A stretch of 35,139 bases of DNA, from positions 1-35,139 of the forward strand of contig CAOKIU010000020.1 of assembly GCA_948468595.1 (NCBI GenBank). The letters run 5' to 3'. The notes under the pieces were generated by a model, which searched no databases, had not been told where the DNA came from, and saw nothing but the letters and a program-made list of their open reading frames with translations. Source of the stretch: an uncultured Christensenella sp. (GTDB lineage: Bacteria > Bacillota > Clostridia > Christensenellales > UBA1750). The translations under genes were made by a program, and so were the position numbers. Below, one piece after another: positions 16,083-24,475 of this stretch; the first letter of the stretch is position 1; every line of letters begins with the position of its first letter.

Positions 16083-17120
16083 CTATCCAAGAGCCGACTG
16101 CCGCCGCGCATACTGATTGATCAAATACAGGAGGTAATCGTCCATGGTAAAGAGCCGCTGGCTCTGCCGGTCTGCGCAGGCTCTGACCAATTCTCCCTGC
16201 GCAACGCGCGCGCAGATGCGCTGCGCGGGCGTCTCATCGGCCAGGTAGCGCGCCAGAATCGCCTCCGCGCCATCCCTTAGCAGGTTGCCCAGGCGCCATT
16301 GCGGCGCGGGCGCGGTCCAGTTGGGATAGACGTCCATCCTGGCGTCGATGTTGAACACAACGCTTCCCCCCTTCGCCCCGCCGTAAACCTCGCCTCTCCC
16401 CTCCAATTCACGGCACAGCTCCGCCTCTGTTTGGCCAAAGACCGCCTCCAGCGGCTTGCCCATGTACTGCTCTGTCCAGGCCCTGAGACTGGGCGGGATG
16501 CGCTCAACTTCCCGCGGCGTGAGCCGAACGGCGTAGAGCTTCTCATTCTCCCCATCGCAGCTCCCCAGGTGGACAAAGGCGCGGAAGTTCGGATCGTCCG
16601 CAAGGCCGAGCTCGCGCACGAAGTCCTCCACGGCCGGCATTTCCCCGATATTCTCCTGATTGACAAACACCTGCAAGCGCGGGACAATGCCGTTTTCGCG
16701 CATCAGCGCAACGGCGCGCCGCACCTCGTCATACGCGCCCGCGCGGCCGTAGTAGCGGTCGGTGGTCTGGCGGCCGCCAAAGAGCGTCACCTGTATCCGT
16801 TTGACGCCCAGCTCCCGCAGCCAGGGCAGGTACGCCTCATCGCGCACGGCGCGCCACAGGCTCATCAATTCGAAGTGCGGCGTCTTTTCGTCGGAGAGCG
16901 CCGTCTCCAACTCCCACAGGGCGCGGTAGTCCGCGCGGTAGTCCGGCTCGCGGCACCAACTGGTCACCTCGATTTTTTGGGCGTAGGGCCGGAACGCCTC
17001 CGCCGCAAAGCGCAAGTCCTCCGGCGTGAGGCTTCCGCTGGGCATGCGCCCCAGCCAGCAGTGCAAGCACCGGCTGGGACAGCCCGCCATGTCCAGGCAG
17101 GCGATGATCTTGTCCAACAT
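16083..17120 (-). CDS. Uncharacterised radical SAM protein
   Basis: 345 residues. The cluster-binding motif CPSRCLHC (Cys14, Cys18, Cys21) lies very close to the N-terminus, preceded by ACLDMAGC. A strand-helix core follows (MSLWRAV; LGVKRIQVTLFGG; GIVPRLQVFVN) and then a C-terminal region with VVFNIDARMDVYPNW, reminiscent of the part of SPASM proteins that reads as DGxVYPC, but without the cysteine cluster needed for SPASM iron-sulfur centres. So it is a single-cluster radical SAM enzyme by appearance, of unknown substrate. GGAGGGAG precedes the ATG. It starts 51 bp after the sensor kinase stop on the same strand, with no terminator seen between, so the two are probably cotranscribed. It may read as a small-molecule or peptide modifier, but nothing confirms that. 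Confidence 0.85.
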   Translation of the reverse strand: MLDKIIACLDMAGCPSRCLHCWLGRMPSGSLTPEDLRFAAEAFRPYAQKIEVTSWCREPDYRADYRALWELETALSDEKTPHFELMSLWRAVRDEAYLPWLRELGVKRIQVTLFGGRQTTDRYYGRAGAYDEVRRAVALMRENGIVPRLQVFVNQENIGEMPAVEDFVRELGLADDPNFRAFVHLGSCDGENEKLYAVRLTPREVERIPPSLRAWTEQYMGKPLEAVFGQTEAELCRELEGRGEVYGGAKGGSVVFNIDARMDVYPNWTAPAPQWRLGNLLRDGAEAILARYLADETPAQRICARVAQGELVRACADRQSQRLFTMDDYLLYLINQYARRQSALG

Positions 17121-17171
17121 TCTTTTTCTCCCTCCACGTCCCGCGCCCGCGCAGCTCTCCTGCCGTGCGCT

Positions 17172-19964
17172 TTATGCCTTTGCCCGGGAAGACAGCGCGC
17201 GGCAGATCTCGCGGTACAAGGCGTCCACGTCGATGGGCTTGGAGATAAAGCCGTTCATTCCAGCCTCCAGCGCGGCCATTTCATCCTCGCTAAACGCATT
17301 GGCCGTCATCGCAAGTATGGGAACGGCGCCGGCGTCGGGCCGGGGCAGCGCGCGGATGGCGGCCGCCGCCTCCAAGCCGTTCATCTCCGGCATTTGAAAG
17401 TCCATCAAGATGATGTCGATTGCGCCCGGCGCGCTGGCTGTGAACGCCTCCACAGCCTGTCTGCCGTTTTGCGCCCACTCCACTTCCGCGCCCTTGATGC
17501 GCAGCAGCTCTATGGCGATCTCTGCGTTGAGGAGGTTGTCCTCCGCTACCAGCACCTTGGCGCCGCGCAGCCGTTCAACATCCGCCTCAACCCTTGCCGC
17601 CGAGGGCTTGCTCCCCTGGCCCTTGGGAAGCGCGACGGTGAAATAGAACTCGCTCCCACGCCCCACCTCGCTCCTGACGCGCAGAACGCCGCCCATCCGC
17701 TGCACGATGTATTGGCTGATGGATAGGCCCAGACCCGTGCCCTGGCTCTTTGCGTAGTTGGAGCCAAGCTGCTCAAAGCGCTCGAAAATGCGCTGTTGCT
17801 CCTCCGGCGCGATGCCGATGCCCGTATCCTTGACGCTGATTTCAAAGGCAGCGTCCCGCGCGCTTTCCAGCGGCTGTTGGCGCACCGCGAGCGTGATCGC
17901 GCCGCCCGCGGGCGTGAACTTCAGAGCGTTGGAGAGCAGGTTGAGGATCACCTGCTTTAGGCGGATGGCGTCGCCCATCAGCGCATCGTCAGCAATCTCT
18001 TTCTCCACGCGGAAGGCAATCCCCTTATCCGCGGCCGCCGCGGCCAGCATGCTCTCCACCTCGTAAAGCATCTCGCCGAGCGAGAAGGGCTCGCTTGCCA
18101 TCGTCATTTTTCCATGTTCGATGCGGCTCATATCCAAAATGTCATTGATCAGGCCGAGCAGGTATTGGGAGGAGGATTTGATTTTCATCAAGCTCTCCCT
18201 CGCCTCCTGCCCGAGATCCTGCGTCATCTCCATTAAGTTGGTCAGCCCCATGATGGCGTTCATGGGGGTTCTGATCTCGTGGCTCATGCGCGAGAGGAAC
18301 TCGCTCTTGGCCCGGTTTTCCGCCTCCGCCTTGGCAAGCTCCGCCCGCATGGCGACGTCGTGCACGCGCGCGCGGCTGATGAGGATGACGACGAAGAGCA
18401 CCAGGAGCAGTCCCGTTGCCACCACCGTCAGCGCCAAAGCGGGGTAAGCGGTGACGATTCTCTTTAGCGACATTCGCGTATCCCCGATGGAGACGAGGTT
18501 CCGGCTGCTGACGGCCGCCCGCTCCTCCTCGGTGAGGTTGTAGAGCGCCTTGTTGAGGATGGAGAAAAGCTCGGGCTGCACAGGTCTTAACAGGGCAAAG
18601 CTGATCTCCTGGGTATCGTTGACCAAGTTGACCTGCATTAGATTTGTGAAGTTGTTTTTTTGAATGACGCTCTCCATCAGGGAGGAGATGCCGTAAAAGA
18701 AGTCCACCCTGCCCCGGTTGACATCGGTGAGCGCGTGCTGCATGTCCGAATAGCTGACCACCTTTTCCACCGTGATGCTCTCCGGCATTTTGCGCCCTTC
18801 CAGCACGGCCCCGGTCAGCCCTTTGGCCGGATAGCTGGACTTCTTATTGCGCACCAAGATGGAGTTGAGGGTTGTATAGGGCGCGGTCAGCGCCAGGTTC
18901 TGCTCGCTTGCCTCCTGGCTGTCTCCCAGATAAAAACCCAGCACCTCCGCCTCCCCTTGCTTTAGAGCTTCGAGCGCCTGCGCATAGCTGTCAAAAAACA
19001 CATACTCGAACCGGAGGCCGGAGTATTGCGTCACCTTCTCCAAGATTTCGGGCACAAAGCCCTTGTGCTGGGCGCTGCCTTCGGGGCACATAAAGGGGTG
19101 CCAGTCCCGCGGCACGGCCACCCTCACCTTTTGCGTCCGCTCCACATACGCTTCCTCCCCGGCGCTCAGCCGCGCGCTGAGGCTCGCGCTGGGGAAGTTC
19201 TCCTCGTACAGCTCCCTGGCGAAATTGGGATTGGCCTCGTAGATCTTTTCCAGCGCCTGATTGAGGCCGTCCAGCAGCGCCTTGTTATCCGGGCGTGTGA
19301 TGATGTAATGGGGCTGAGAATCAAAGGTCGCCGCGACATAGAGCTCTTCATGCGGCACAACGCTGCTGCTAAGGAGCAGGTCCACCTCCCCACTGAGCAA
19401 GAAGGGATTGAGGCTCCCCTGCTCCATCCACTGTTCTAAGGTATAGGTCTTGATCGCACAGTCGATCTTGTTGAGCTCCAAATAGATCTTCAGGCGGCGG
19501 ATGTTCTCCTGCGCCTGGTCCAGCGCCCCAATGGTCTTGCCGTTTAGCGTGCTCAGGTCGTAGCCCTTGATGCTGGAATCGCTGCGGCGGGCCGTTAAGA
19601 GGAGCTTGCTGTACCCGCAATGATAATCGGGATAGGCAGCGAAGTCCTCCAGCCCCTCCATATTGTACTGCCCGCCCATCAGGTCGAAGTCTCCCGCCGC
19701 AAAGCGCGCCAAGAGGTCCTCGTTTTCTACGTCAATGTATTCGTACTTCCAGCCGGTGTACTTGGAAACCTCATCCAGCACGTCCACGACCAGCCCATAG
19801 GGCCGCCCCTCCCCATCCCGCATGGTGTAGCCCTCTACCTGGGGAAACGCCACGCGAACCAAGCGCTCCTGCTGCGCTTTTGCCACAGGGATGAGCAGCG
19901 CCATGACCACAAGCGCCATAAACGCCGCAAACAGCGGGCGCGCCTTGCGCAGTTTTGCCTTCAT
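17172..19964 (-). CDS. Hybrid sensor histidine kinase with two periplasmic binding domains
   Basis: 930 residues. Order: signal peptide (1-30, ending VAKAQQ), first SBP_bac_3-like solute-binding domain (about 35-260), second (about 278-490), one membrane helix (about 504-530), HisKA with SHEIRTP (phospho-acceptor His562), HATPase with N box (VILNLLSNALKF, 672-683), G1 DTGIGI, F box FERFEQLG and G2 GTGLGLS, then a receiver domain (about 803-925) with Glu808/Asp809, phospho-acceptor Asp855 in LMDFQMPEMNG and Lys909. It is built like the BvgS/EvgS family but has no PAS and no C-terminal HPt domain. The extracytoplasmic domains should sense a small solute such as an amino acid. No response regulator is nearby. 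ATG at 19964 is preferred to the GTG three codons earlier, which overlaps the ribosome binding site. Confidence 0.92.
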   Translation of the reverse strand: MKAKLRKARPLFAAFMALVVMALLIPVAKAQQERLVRVAFPQVEGYTMRDGEGRPYGLVVDVLDEVSKYTGWKYEYIDVENEDLLARFAAGDFDLMGGQYNMEGLEDFAAYPDYHCGYSKLLLTARRSDSSIKGYDLSTLNGKTIGALDQAQENIRRLKIYLELNKIDCAIKTYTLEQWMEQGSLNPFLLSGEVDLLLSSSVVPHEELYVAATFDSQPHYIITRPDNKALLDGLNQALEKIYEANPNFARELYEENFPSASLSARLSAGEEAYVERTQKVRVAVPRDWHPFMCPEGSAQHKGFVPEILEKVTQYSGLRFEYVFFDSYAQALEALKQGEAEVLGFYLGDSQEASEQNLALTAPYTTLNSILVRNKKSSYPAKGLTGAVLEGRKMPESITVEKVVSYSDMQHALTDVNRGRVDFFYGISSLMESVIQKNNFTNLMQVNLVNDTQEISFALLRPVQPELFSILNKALYNLTEEERAAVSSRNLVSIGDTRMSLKRIVTAYPALALTVVATGLLLVLFVVILISRARVHDVAMRAELAKAEAENRAKSEFLSRMSHEIRTPMNAIMGLTNLMEMTQDLGQEARESLMKIKSSSQYLLGLINDILDMSRIEHGKMTMASEPFSLGEMLYEVESMLAAAAADKGIAFRVEKEIADDALMGDAIRLKQVILNLLSNALKFTPAGGAITLAVRQQPLESARDAAFEISVKDTGIGIAPEEQQRIFERFEQLGSNYAKSQGTGLGLSISQYIVQRMGGVLRVRSEVGRGSEFYFTVALPKGQGSKPSAARVEADVERLRGAKVLVAEDNLLNAEIAIELLRIKGAEVEWAQNGRQAVEAFTASAPGAIDIILMDFQMPEMNGLEAAAAIRALPRPDAGAVPILAMTANAFSEDEMAALEAGMNGFISKPIDVDALYREICRALSSRAKA

Positions 19965-20012
19965 AAGAGTCACCTTCTCCGCTTCATCTGCGGCGCGATC
20001 CGCCGCCTCTTG

Positions 20013-20056
20013 AAAGCCCGCGGCGCAACGGCGCTTTTCCCCGCGCCACGGGCTTT
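20013..20056 (-). other. Stable hairpin in the sensor-kinase leader
   Basis: Outer arms AAAGCCCG and CGGGCTTT and an inner GGCGC/GCGCC stem form a 44-base hairpin. Only three T residues follow on either strand, so it is at most a weak terminator. It could be a cis-regulatory structure or weak bidirectional terminator. Confidence 0.4.
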
Positions 20057-20307
20057 ACATCGTTAATTTTTCAGCATTGTTTCAAGTAAAAACGAGCGGC
20101 GCGGGGACGCTTTCCCTGCACCGCTTTGCTGTATCATGATCATAACAGGTATGGTTGGGGAAGTCAATGGGGTATGGAAATTCTATGGCGCATTTTTCAA
20201 AGCTACCCGCTCACGCATCTTTCGTTTTCCGCAGCGCTTCCCACCAGTGTGCTGCTTCTCCCTTTTCAGCATTGTTTACCGATTCAAAATAAGCCGGTAA
20301 ATATGTG

Positions 20308-20336
20308 TTGCGGGCGATGGGTAAATCTCTTATAAT
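20308..20336 (+). promoter_or_regulatory. Promoter of the GNAT-TetR pair
   Basis: TTGCGG (20308-20313), 17-bp spacer, perfect TATAAT (20331-20336), about 39 bases before the GNAT ATG. Confidence 0.7.
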
Positions 20337-20374
20337 CAAACCGATGCGTGGGAATTTTGGGGGGAGCGGTGCAG

Positions 20375-20887
20375 ATGCATATTGAAACGCAAAGATTGTT
20401 GATCCGGGACTATACAATGGATGATATGAAAGACTTGCAGGAGATTCTGGGCGATGACGAAGTAATGAAGAAGTGTGAGCCTGCATATAGCCTTGAAAAG
20501 ACGGCCGACTTCCTGCGGGCGTTCTGTATCGGGAAAAAAGGGGCCGTCGCCGCAGTGCATAAGAGCAGCGGCAAAATGATCGGATATATTCTGTTTCATG
20601 AGTTTTACGAGGGCGTATATGAAATCGGCTGGTTTTTCAACAAAAAGTTCTGGCGGCAGAATTATGCGTATGAGGCATCCAGAGCGGTGATCGATTATGC
20701 CTTCCATGAGCTGGACGCGCACAAGATATTCGCCGAAACTATAGACGGCGTAAAGTCAGTAGGTCTGATGCAAAAACTCGGCATGCGTCTGGAAGGAATA
20801 CAAAAAAGTCATACAAGAGACAATGATGGGAATTGGGCGGACATCTTTCTGTATGGCCTTATCAAAGACCAGTGGAGCGCGGTATAA
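20375..20887 (+). CDS. GNAT-family N-acetyltransferase, RimJ/RimL-like
   Basis: 170 residues, typical for this group. It starts MHIETQRLLIRDYTMDDM, the strand-helix opening of RimJ/RimL-type acetyltransferases, continues with an acetyl-CoA-binding core (EIGWFFNKKFWRQNYAYEASRA; the usual Q/RxxGxG/A loop is degenerate here as QNYAYEA) and ends with the LMQKLGMRLEGI block. It would transfer acetyl from acetyl-CoA to an amine on a protein, antibiotic or small molecule; the substrate cannot be told. The GTG at 20348 is in frame, but the ATG at 20375 fits the family start and follows GGGGGGAG at 8 bases. Codon usage and GC differ from the flanking genes, suggesting acquisition by transfer. A TetR gene follows 35 bp later, probably in the same transcript. 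Confidence 0.85.
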   Translation: MHIETQRLLIRDYTMDDMKDLQEILGDDEVMKKCEPAYSLEKTADFLRAFCIGKKGAVAAVHKSSGKMIGYILFHEFYEGVYEIGWFFNKKFWRQNYAYEASRAVIDYAFHELDAHKIFAETIDGVKSVGLMQKLGMRLEGIQKSHTRDNDGNWADIFLYGLIKDQWSAV

Positions 20888-20922
20888 ATCAGTATAGACA
20901 GAAGAGGGGCCATGATCAAGGC

Positions 20923-21507
20923 ATGAGCAAGAAAAAAAGCAGAAATACAAAAGGGAAAATTATCTCCGCAGCCTGGAAGCTGTTTTACGATCAGGGATAT
21001 GACGATACCACCATCGATGAGATCATCGCGTTATCCGGAACTTCGAAGGGTTCCTTCTACCATTATTTCGACGGGAAGGATGCGCTTCTTGGCTCCCTCT
21101 CCTATCTTTTTGATGAGAAATATGAGGAGCTGGAAAGTCAGCTGTCCGGCTGCGATACCTGCTTTGACAAGCTGATCTTCCTTAACCAAGAGCTTTTTGC
21201 CGTGATTGAGAACAGCATTGCCCTGGAGCTCCTGGCTTATCTGCTCTCCACACAGCTCGTGACAAGGGGGGAGAAGCATCTATTGGATCGCAATCGCTTC
21301 TATTATAAGCTGCTGCGGAAAATATTTCTGCAAGGGCAGGAAAGCGGGGAGTTTCGGACCGATCTTTCCGTGAATGAACTGGTCAAGCTGTACGCCGTTT
21401 CCGAGCGTGCGCTGCTCTACGACTGGTGCATTTGCAACGGTGAGTACTCTTTGAAGGGTTACGCTGCTTCCACCATGCCCTGCTTTCTTTCCCGGATTCT
21501 GGCATAG
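20923..21507 (+). CDS. TetR-family transcriptional regulator
   Basis: 194 residues. The N-terminal TetR DNA-binding domain is clear: KGKIISAAWKLFYDQGYDDT, then the helix-turn-helix TIDEIIALSGTSKGSFYHYF, followed by a ligand-binding helical domain that I do not recognise. Members usually repress their own operon or a neighbour until a small ligand binds. The start is set at the ATG 20923, whose product begins MSKKKSRNTKG; the frame is open further upstream but lacks a better ribosome binding site (the available AAGG is close and weak). It follows the GNAT gene and ends at a good terminator. Likely targets are its own operon or putP downstream. GC is lower than in neighbouring core genes. Confidence 0.9.
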   Translation: MSKKKSRNTKGKIISAAWKLFYDQGYDDTTIDEIIALSGTSKGSFYHYFDGKDALLGSLSYLFDEKYEELESQLSGCDTCFDKLIFLNQELFAVIENSIALELLAYLLSTQLVTRGEKHLLDRNRFYYKLLRKIFLQGQESGEFRTDLSVNELVKLYAVSERALLYDWCICNGEYSLKGYAASTMPCFLSRILA

Positions 21508-21521
21508 CTTTCCCAATCCTT

Positions 21522-21569
21522 ATCGCCCTGTGCTCCGCCATCGGCGGGGTACTACAGGGCGATATTTTT
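21522..21569 (+). terminator. Terminator of the GNAT-TetR operon
   Basis: Arms ATCGCCCTGT and ACAGGGCGAT (10 bp) with an inner CTCCGCC/GGCGGGG stem, followed by ATATTTTTC. Confidence 0.85.
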
Positions 21570-21685
21570 CACTCCCATCCCAGAATTTTTTCAGTACAAT
21601 TTCATCTCAAGTTATATTTCATATTTTAGTATATCTTTTTTATGCTTAATTTAAAGTATATTCATCCATTTTTATCTTTTTTATT

Positions 21686-21725
21686 CTGTACTCTAGTCTA
21701 TAATCCGCTCTGTATTGCAGTCTAT
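21686..21725 (+). repeat. Direct repeats overlapping the putP promoter
   Basis: CTGTACTCTAGTCTAT (21686-21701) and CTGTATTGCAGTCTAT (21710-21725) match at 13 of 16 positions, 24 bp apart, about two helical turns. The second covers the -35 element. Likely a regulator binding site. Confidence 0.5.
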
Positions 21726-21743
21726 TTTTACTTGTATTATACT
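21715..21743 (+). promoter_or_regulatory. Promoter of putP
   Basis: TTGCAG (21715-21720), 17-bp spacer, TATACT (21738-21743), about 45 bases before the GTG start codon. Confidence 0.65.
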
Positions 21744-21787
21744 TGGACAGTAAAAGTTTTCCTATCTGAACAAAGGGGAGTGGGATT

Positions 21788-23311
21788 GTGACCGGAACAA
21801 CCATTGGATTGTTGATTATCATGGGCATTTATCTCGTTGCCATGGTTCTCATCGGCATTTCTTTTTCTCGCAAAAACAAGAATGTTGGGGATTTCTATCT
21901 TGGCGGACGCAAGCTAGGCCCCATCGTCACCGCCATGAGCGCCGAGGCATCCGACATGAGCAGCTGGCTTTTGATGGGGCTTCCAGGCGTAGCATACCTG
22001 ACCGGTATCGCGGACGCCGGATGGACGGCCATCGGCCTTGCCATCGGCACCTATTTTAACTGGCTCATTGTGGCAAAAAGGTTGCGCCGCTATACCGTGA
22101 AGGCCAACAACTCCATCACGCTGCCCGATTTCTTTTCCAATCGTTACCGGGATAAGAGCAAGGCCCTGCTGGCCATCTCCGCGATACTGATCGTGGTCTT
22201 TTTCGTGCCTTATACCGCATCGGGATTTGCCGCCTGCGGCAAATTGTTTTCCACACTGTTTGGCGTTTCTTATCTGCCGGCCATGATTGTCAGCGCCGTT
22301 ATCATCGTCGCCTATACGGCCCTGGGCGGGTTTCTCGCGGCAAGCACTACGGATCTGATTCAGAGCATTATCATGACTGCCGCGCTCATCATCGTGGTGA
22401 TTTTCGGCATCAATGTCGCCGGCGGCTTGGATGCGGTCATCCGCAACGCGCAGTCCCTGGATGGCTTCACCTCCATGTTTGCGACCCACGACCCCGCCAC
22501 CGGTTCAGCCGCACCCTACGGCGCATTGAAAATTGCCTCTACGCTGGCTTGGGGCCTTGGATATTTCGGGATGCCTCACATTCTGCTTCGCTTCATGGGC
22601 ATTGAGGATGAAAACAAGTTGAAGACATCCAGAAGGATCGCTTCCGTGTGGGTGGTGATCTCCATGTTTGTCGCCATTTTCATCGGCATCATCGGCTATT
22701 CCATGACAAAGGCCGGCGCTGTGGAAGCTCTGGTCGGCTCCGAGTCCGAGAAGCTGATCATCAAGATTGCCATGCTGCTGAGCAATCACGGTGTGCTGGC
22801 CGTCATTATGGCCGGTCTGATTCTGGCAGGAATTCTGGCCTGCACCATGTCCACTTCCGACTCCCAGCTTCTGGCCGCCTCCTCCAGCGTATCCCAAAAC
22901 CTGCTGCATGACGTCCTGGGAATCAAGCTCTCCCAGAAGGCTTCCATGCTGGCGGCCCGGCTGACGGTTGTTGCCATCGCAATCATTGGCGTTGTGCTTG
23001 CCGCCGATCCGAACAGCTCCGTCTTCGGCATCGTATCCTTTGCATGGGCTGGCTTCGGCGCTTCCTTCGGGCCCGTCATGCTCTTTTCCCTGTTCTGGAA
23101 GCGTACCAACCGCAACGGCGCTCTGGCCGGGATGATCGTGGGCGGCGTCATGGTATTTGTATGGAAGTATCTGATCGCTCCTATGGGCGGCCTCCTTGCC
23201 ATCTATGAGCTGCTCCCCGCATTTATCTGCGCCAGCATTGCCATTGTCGTGGTCAGTCTTCTGACGGCCCCGCCTTCGGAAGAAATTGTGAAGGAATTTG
23301 AGAGTGTGTAA
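21788..23311 (+). CDS. putP: Sodium/proline symporter PutP
   Basis: 507 residues with the 13-helix profile of the sodium:solute symporter family. The N-terminal region closely follows PutP: FYLGGRKLGP, then SAEASDMSSWLLMGLPG, then the GWTAIGLAIGTYFNW block, which carry the sodium- and substrate-site residues in that family. It should import proline with Na+ across the cytoplasmic membrane for use as a nutrient or osmolyte. Start at GTG 21788, with GGGGAG 7 bases upstream; no ATG is better placed. It stands alone, with its own promoter, paired direct repeats and a bidirectional terminator downstream. No proline dehydrogenase is nearby, so osmotic or Stickland-type use cannot be told apart. Confidence 0.93.
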   Translation: MTGTTIGLLIIMGIYLVAMVLIGISFSRKNKNVGDFYLGGRKLGPIVTAMSAEASDMSSWLLMGLPGVAYLTGIADAGWTAIGLAIGTYFNWLIVAKRLRRYTVKANNSITLPDFFSNRYRDKSKALLAISAILIVVFFVPYTASGFAACGKLFSTLFGVSYLPAMIVSAVIIVAYTALGGFLAASTTDLIQSIIMTAALIIVVIFGINVAGGLDAVIRNAQSLDGFTSMFATHDPATGSAAPYGALKIASTLAWGLGYFGMPHILLRFMGIEDENKLKTSRRIASVWVVISMFVAIFIGIIGYSMTKAGAVEALVGSESEKLIIKIAMLLSNHGVLAVIMAGLILAGILACTMSTSDSQLLAASSSVSQNLLHDVLGIKLSQKASMLAARLTVVAIAIIGVVLAADPNSSVFGIVSFAWAGFGASFGPVMLFSLFWKRTNRNGALAGMIVGGVMVFVWKYLIAPMGGLLAIYELLPAFICASIAIVVVSLLTAPPSEEIVKEFESV

Positions 23312-23316
23312 CCAAA

Positions 23317-23350
23317 CAAAAAGGGTCTCCTGATATGGAGACCCTTTTTG
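23317..23350. terminator. Bidirectional terminator between putP and queA
   Basis: Perfect 14-bp arms CAAAAAGGGTCTCC and GGAGACCCTTTTTG around a 6-base loop. T-runs result on both strands, so it ends putP (plus) and the ruvCAB-queA operon (minus). Confidence 0.9.
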
Positions 23351-23449
23351 TTCTTGCAACACTACACGCATCCGCATTGGAAACGAGAACTTTCTCAAGA
23401 TACAGATTGCTTCCCACAGAACCAGAAAGCGCGAGAATCGATGGCTTGC

Positions 23450-24475
23450 TCACAGTATACACATCGCATCCCCAAAGGAGAAGAAGCGGTATCGCTCCTT
23501 GACAGCGGTATTGTACAGGTCGAGCGCGGTCTCGCGGCCAATCAAGGCGGAGACCAGCATCAACAGCGTGGACTCAGGCAGGTGAAAGTTGGTGATGAGC
23601 GCGTCCACCGCCTTGTAGCGATAGCCCGGCATGATGAAGATCTGCGTCCAGCCGCTGCCCGCATGCACCACGCCGTCTTCGGTGGCCACCGTCTCCAGCG
23701 TGCGCACCGAGGTGGTGCCCACGCACACAACGCGCCCGCCCCGCTCCCGGGCGCGGTTAATGCGCGACGCGGAGTCCTCCGGGACCATGTAGTATTCGCT
23801 GTGCATATGGTGATCCTCGATGTTCTCTTCCTTGACGGGCCGGAAAGTGCCCAGCCCCACGTGCAGCAGCACCGGTACGATGTCCACGCCCTTTTCCCGG
23901 ATGCGGTCCATCAGCTCCGGGGTGAAGTGCAGGCCCGCCGTGGGCGCCGCCGCCGAACCCTCCTCCCTGGCGTAGACGGTTTGGTAGCGGTTTTTATCCT
24001 CCAGGCGCTCCGTGATGTAGGGCGGCAAGGGCATCTGCCCCAGTTCATCCAAGATCTCCTCAAACACGCCGTCGAAGTGGAAGCGCACCAAACGGCCCCC
24101 GTCGGGCGTGGAGGAAAGCACCGTGGCGCGCAGCTTGCCCTCGCCAAAGACAAATTCCGCTCCCGTCTTGGCCCGCCTGCCCGGTTTGACCAGCGTTTCC
24201 CAGGTATTGTAGTTCACGCGCTTGAGCAGAAGGAACTCCATCGATCCGCCCGTGTCTTCCCTCTGCCCGATGAGGCGCGCGGGGAGCACGCGCGTTTCGT
24301 TGACCACCAGCGCATCCCCCGGGTTTAGATAGTCGATTATGTCGTGAAAGATTCGATGCTCCACGCTCGCGCCGTCCCGATGGTAGACCATCAGGCGCGA
24401 TTCATCGCGCACCGGCGCGGGGGTCTGGGCGATCAACTCTTTGGGCAGGTCATAGTAAAAATCCTTTTTGTTCAC
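23450..24475 (-). CDS. queA: tRNA preQ1(34) S-adenosylmethionine ribosyltransferase-isomerase
   Basis: 341 residues, the normal QueA length. QueA transfers and isomerises the ribosyl part of S-adenosylmethionine onto preQ1 in tRNA to give epoxyqueuosine, the step after Tgt. Recognisable blocks: the start of [12 protein letters not shown], the family [34 protein letters not shown] and the C-terminal [10 protein letters not shown]. The start is GTG at 24475, overlapping the ruvB stop by 4 bases (GTGA), which implies translational coupling; ruvB-queA is a common pairing in Firmicutes. All blocks are intact. Cytoplasmic. Confidence 0.96.
   Translation of the reverse strand: MNKKDFYYDLPKELIAQTPAPVRDESRLMVYHRDGASVEHRIFHDIIDYLNPGDALVVNETRVLPARLIGQREDTGGSMEFLLLKRVNYNTWETLVKPGRRAKTGAEFVFGEGKLRATVLSSTPDGGRLVRFHFDGVFEEILDELGQMPLPPYITERLEDKNRYQTVYAREEGSAAAPTAGLHFTPELMDRIREKGVDIVPVLLHVGLGTFRPVKEENIEDHHMHSEYYMVPEDSASRINRARERGGRVVCVGTTSVRTLETVATEDGVVHAGSGWTQIFIMPGYRYKAVDALITNFHLPESTLLMLVSALIGRETALDLYNTAVKERYRFFSFGDAMCIL

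Larger units (their letters stand above)
19965..20374. other. Divergent intergenic region between sensor kinase and acetyltransferase
   Basis: About 400 bp without a convincing gene. It holds a hairpin in the kinase leader (20013-20056), the GNAT promoter (20308-20336), and a 14-bp direct repeat TTTCAGCATTGTTT at 20069-20082 and 20264-20277. GC falls noticeably from left to right. No strong promoter for the kinase was identified; TTGAAA near 20080 with a poor -10 is the best candidate. Confidence 0.6.
21570..21787 (+). other. AT-rich control region before putP
   Basis: Markedly AT-rich compared with the rest. It holds the putP promoter and a pair of 16-bp direct repeats just upstream and overlapping it. 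No gene. Confidence 0.6.

Noticed and set aside
20126..20335. 69-codon plus-strand ORF before the GNAT gene
   Set aside because: No ribosome binding site, no recognisable family, and it spans the GNAT promoter.
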